This document shows, piece after piece, positions 5,390-7,711 of a stretch of DNA of 7,711 bases. The notes under the pieces are model-generated. The model did no database searches. It was not told where the DNA came from and saw only the letters and a list, made by a program, of their open reading frames with translations. A program made the translations under genes and the position numbers. Position 1 is the stretch's first letter, and each line of letters starts with the position of its first letter. The DNA is from Ruminococcus sp. (GTDB lineage: Bacteria; Bacillota; Clostridia; Oscillospirales; Ruminococcaceae), in contig DMBA01000243.1 in assembly GCA_003446315.1 (NCBI GenBank), forward strand, positions 1-7,711, given 5' to 3'.

Positions 5390-7109
5390 TTGTTTGCTCC
5401 TTCCGGCAGATGCCGTCTTCCGTAAATTCATATATTGTGTCACAGATGTGCAGCGCGGCGGGTCTGTGCGTCACGATCAATACTGTCTTGTCCGTCATCT
5501 TCCGCAGATTCTCCAGCACCTGCCGTTCCGTTGCATCGTCCAGCGCACTGGTCGCCTCATCCAGCATCAGGATCGGGCTGCCCGAAAAGACGGCGCGTGC
5601 GATCGCTATGCGCTGCATCTGCCCTTCTGATAATCCGGTGCCGCGTTCGCCAAGCTGCGTATCTATCCCGTTTTCCAGCTCGGAAACAAATGCATCTGCG
5701 CACGCGACTTGCAGCGCAAGCCGGATCCGTTCGGCATCCTGTGCTGCATCGGGTTCCGCAAATGCCACGATCTCCCGGATCGTGCCGCACATCAACTGAT
5801 TGCCCTGCGGTACATATGCAAACAGCCGGTGCCATGATGCATCCAGCGGCTGCATCTCCCCTGCCCGATCCCGCACATAGCGTTCACCGGCATCCGGTTT
5901 ATAAATGCACATCAGCAGTTTCAGAACCGTCGATTTGCCGCAGCCGCTGTGACCCGTAAATGCTGCATATTCCCCTTTCCGGATCTCCATTGAGATGCCG
6001 TCCAGTACAAGCGGCATCACGGTCTGATCGTCCTGCTCCGGATTCTGCACAGCCGGCAGATAGGTAAACGCAGCATCCCGCAGTCCGATCGCAGCAAAGC
6101 CGGAACGGTAATACTGCGCGATCTCATCAGCAGAACGGGTCGGCCGATCGCAGTCATCTGCAAGCCGTTCCGCTTCCATCAGACGTTCTGCGCTTGCCGT
6201 CATCGCATAATACTTCGGCAGATAACCGGTAATATTCGCAAACGGCGACTGGATCTGTGAGATCAACTGCGTCACCGCCGTCAGCGTGCCGTAAGAGATC
6301 GTTCCGGTCAGGATCCCGTAACCGCAATAACAGACACCCAGCAGATACATGCCCTGCATGCCGCCCTGAAATCCCACATTGCACAGATTCGAAAAACGGT
6401 TCTTCCGCATCCGCGCCGATTGATGCGCTTTCATTTTCTCCGCTGCCTGCTGTTCGGTCGGTCGTTCCGCCGCATATGAGCGCAGCATCATCATGGAGCC
6501 GATGCGTTCCTGCAAAAAGATGCGCAGGCTGCCGTCTGCTTCCTGTATCCGTTTATGAAGCTGTTTCAGCGATTTCCGGAACACATAGGTCAGCAGCAGC
6601 AGCAAACATCCCAGCGGGATCAGAATGGCTGCAAAACGATAATCCAGAACCGTCAGCATCACTGCCGCACTTGCCAGTTTGATGCCCATGCCCGCGATCC
6701 CCGGCAGAATCTCTGTATAATGATTGGCTGCCACGGCGCAGTCATTGGTCAGGCGGTTCAGCCACTCGCCGGAATGCACCGCACTGACTGCCGCATAATC
6801 CTTTTGCAGGATCATATGCAGCAATCTGCTCTTGAATATGTTTTCCAGCGTGGAACGGGACAGCTCCTCTAAATGCCGGCTCGCTGCCCGCAGCAATACC
6901 TGCACCAAGACCAGCAAAGCCGTCAGCAGGGCATTTTGGATGAAGCCCGCGCGTGCGCCCGCTGCGGCGTTGTCTACGATATTCCGCAGCAGCAGCGCAT
7001 ACAGAACACCGGATGCACCGTAAATGCATTCCGTCAGCATCAATACAAAAACATAGCACTTTTTTGTGCCGGTCACGCGCCAAAGCCATTTCCATGCATT
7101 ATGCTTCAT
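5361..7109 (-). CDS. ABC exporter half-transporter (fused membrane and ATPase domains)
   Basis: A 582-residue exporter half-transporter that should dimerise in the cytoplasmic membrane and export a substrate using ATP. An N-terminal membrane domain (about 15-300) has six hydrophobic segments near 17-40, 58-77, 133-155, 158-176, 246-268 and 273-295. The ATPase domain has Walker A GHSGCGKST (386-394), Q-loop Q435, signature LSEGQ (493-497, Glu replacing the usual third-position Gly), Walker B ILMLDE with catalytic E518, D-loop SALD (521-524) and H-loop H548, so it should be active. There is no N-terminal C39 peptidase domain, which fits a separate peptidase encoded just upstream. The ATG at 7109 has AAAGGA 7 nt before it and lies inside the end of the peptidase gene (11-nt overlap). 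Sequence alone cannot give the substrate: the neighbours suggest a processed peptide, though lipids or drugs are exported by similar proteins. Confidence 0.93.
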   Translation of the reverse strand: MKHNAWKWLWRVTGTKKCYVFVLMLTECIYGASGVLYALLLRNIVDNAAAGARAGFIQNALLTALLVLVQVLLRAASRHLEELSRSTLENIFKSRLLHMILQKDYAAVSAVHSGEWLNRLTNDCAVAANHYTEILPGIAGMGIKLASAAVMLTVLDYRFAAILIPLGCLLLLLTYVFRKSLKQLHKRIQEADGSLRIFLQERIGSMMMLRSYAAERPTEQQAAEKMKAHQSARMRKNRFSNLCNVGFQGGMQGMYLLGVCYCGYGILTGTISYGTLTAVTQLISQIQSPFANITGYLPKYYAMTASAERLMEAERLADDCDRPTRSADEIAQYYRSGFAAIGLRDAAFTYLPAVQNPEQDDQTVMPLVLDGISMEIRKGEYAAFTGHSGCGKSTVLKLLMCIYKPDAGERYVRDRAGEMQPLDASWHRLFAYVPQGNQLMCGTIREIVAFAEPDAAQDAERIRLALQVACADAFVSELENGIDTQLGERGTGLSEGQMQRIAIARAVFSGSPILMLDEATSALDDATERQVLENLRKMTDKTVLIVTHRPAALHICDTIYEFTEDGICRKEQTNGSEQRDVS

Positions 7110-7542
7110 GCCGCATTCCTTTCAGCTTGCCTTTGACCCGCTTCCATGTGATCCGCAAAGGTGCGATCGCAACCCAGAATCTGCTGTATAGCTGATAAGG
7201 GATTTCTGCGGTGCTGTGTACCCGCTTGCTCTCTCCGCGGACAAATCCGGTCATTACGCCGATGATATCTGCATCTGTGATGCCGTATTCCTTATGCACG
7301 GAATTATCGCCCCGAATGACATAATCCTGTTCCCGCACCGCAATGATCCTGTGCAGCACATAGGAAGCAGGCGGTCTGCGATACAGCACAACATCATATT
7401 TCCGGCAGCGTTCCTGCCCTTTTTTCTCAACGTAGAACAGGTCTTTTCCTTCCCGCATCAGCGGCAGCATGCTGATGCCGACATTGGTGTAAACCAGTTT
7501 TCCGTATTGTTCCAGATATTCTTCATAAGTGAAATGATCCAT
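7099..7542 (-). CDS. Small S26/SipW-like peptidase (S24/S26 superfamily), first gene of operon
   Basis: A 147-residue protein with the boxes of the S26 signal-peptidase fold: GISMLP with nucleophile S24, a KYDVVLYR strand (48-55), LHRII with H64, and RGDN with D79. Having His where bacterial type I signal peptidases have Lys places it with the SipW/ER-type (Ser-His-Asp) branch. No N-terminal membrane anchor precedes S24, and only a short hydrophobic stretch occurs near 122-130, so it is probably soluble or peripheral. It may therefore cleave a leader from a cytoplasmic peptide before export rather than pre-proteins at the outer membrane face. I chose ATG 7542 because GGGAG lies 7 nt upstream. 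The in-frame ATG at 7587 would add 15 residues but has no ribosome site and sits only about 12 nt from the predicted transcription start. Confidence 0.8.
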   Translation of the reverse strand: MDHFTYEEYLEQYGKLVYTNVGISMLPLMREGKDLFYVEKKGQERCRKYDVVLYRRPPASYVLHRIIAVREQDYVIRGDNSVHKEYGITDADIIGVMTGFVRGESKRVHSTAEIPYQLYSRFWVAIAPLRITWKRVKGKLKGMRHEA

Positions 7543-7549
7543 TGATAAT

Positions 7550-7554
7550 CTCCC
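7550..7554 (-). promoter_or_regulatory. Ribosome site deciding the peptidase start
   Basis: GGGAG is followed by a 7-nt spacer and the ATG at 7542-7540. The alternative in-frame ATG at 7587 is preceded by an A/T-rich sequence without purine clustering, so translation most likely begins at 7542. Confidence 0.75.
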
Positions 7555-7605
7555 GCCATACCGCTCCTGTTTCCGCACGGTATCCATTCAAACGTAATCT
7601 TTATT

Positions 7606-7634
7606 ATTATAACATATAATGGGAAAAAATGCAA
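7606..7634 (-). promoter_or_regulatory. Sigma-A promoter (extended -10) of the three-gene operon
   Basis: The -10 box TATAAT (7611-7606) is perfect and preceded by TG one base upstream (extended -10). A weak -35 box TTGCAT (7634-7629) sits 17 bp upstream. The start site would be near 7599, giving an untranslated leader of about 57 nt before ATG 7542. No clear operator is visible. Confidence 0.7.
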
Positions 7635-7711
7635 TGTTTCACGCAAGAATGCACCGCTTCGGTCATTTTTTGCTGATCGGCGAACTTTAGATCATTTGCA
7701 ATGACGCTTTG
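7635..7711. other. Edge segment upstream of the operon promoter
   Basis: Too short to assign. On the minus strand one frame is open from the edge to a TAA at 7609-7607, but it runs through the promoter and resembles no protein I know, so I do not call it a gene end. A tiny ACCG-CTT-CGGT hairpin followed closely by six T residues lies on the plus strand, but its 4-bp stem is too weak to call a terminator. Confidence 0.4.

Noticed and set aside
4247..5425. Plus-strand open frame of 392 codons opposite the nucleotidyltransferase gene
   Set aside because: The minus-strand frame carries conserved family motifs and an ideal ribosome site. The plus-strand product has no recognisable motif and runs through the operon terminator.
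7607..7666. Short minus-strand ORF (19 codons, two Cys) upstream of the peptidase, considered as a RiPP precursor
   Set aside because: It has no Shine-Dalgarno site and lies across the -35 and -10 boxes of the operon promoter, so it would not be on the operon transcript.
7646..7666. Plus-strand hairpin ACCG-CTT-CGGT followed by T6, as a terminator
   Set aside because: The stem is only 4 bp, the T run is offset from it, and no plus-strand gene precedes it in the window.
1..7711. CRISPR array, tRNA, rRNA, insertion sequence or attachment site
   Set aside because: I saw no regularly spaced direct repeats, no cloverleaf or rRNA sequence, no transposase, and no flanking terminal repeats.

Overview
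The window looks like chromosomal DNA of a Gram-positive, low-to-moderate GC member of the Clostridia, most likely a gut or rumen Ruminococcus-type organism. This rests on strong AGGAG-type Shine-Dalgarno sites about 7 nt before starts, sigma-A promoters in AT-rich gaps, a SipW-like (Ser/His) S26 peptidase, and a large surface protein of choice-of-anchor A plus SpaA domains that runs into a Thr/Glu linker of the kind common in Ruminococcus exported proteins. The genus is an inference. Every gene I accept is on the minus strand, so the window reads right to left.

Right part (7634 down to 4225): a compact three-gene operon. An extended -10 promoter (7606-7634) precedes a small soluble-looking S26/SipW-like peptidase (7542-7099), then an exporter-type ABC half-transporter with fused membrane and ATPase domains (7109-5361), then a protein of the uncharacterised nucleotidyltransferase family NTP_transf_5 (5389-4271). 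The genes overlap by 11 and 29 nt, each with its own well-spaced ribosome site. A clear intrinsic terminator (4225-4258) closes the unit. Peptidase, exporter and nucleotidyltransferase together resemble the accessory part of a peptide-maturation and export (RiPP-like) locus. No precursor peptide, recognition element or core modifying enzyme is in the window, so the substrate is unknown.

Middle part (4224 down to 3521): about 700 bp without a confident gene. The right half is very AT-rich and carries only short inverted repeats. A near-consensus promoter at 3886-3913 then starts a leader of roughly 360 nt upstream of the surface-protein gene. The leader is dense with perfect inverted repeats: a 5' stem-loop, an interleaved A-B-A'-B' pair of 8-bp helices (pseudoknot or switch), a small hairpin ending in U6 overlapped by a competing helix, and a hairpin that covers the Shine-Dalgarno site. 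It also holds an 18-codon ORF with an excellent ribosome site, followed directly by a 69-codon ORF that overlaps the surface-protein start as ATGA. This leader is the most unusual part of the window and the best candidate for an undescribed regulatory element.

Left part (3520 down to 1, cut by the window edge): the first 1173 codons of a secreted, probably wall-anchored adhesin-like protein. It has a signal peptide, a choice-of-anchor A domain, three SpaA-like (prealbumin-fold) domains with candidate isopeptide residues, a Tyr/Gly-rich middle region of about 290 residues that I do not recognise, and the start of a Thr-rich linker. The C-terminal anchor is outside the window. Nothing in the sequence ties the adhesin to the export operon beyond shared strand and adjacency.
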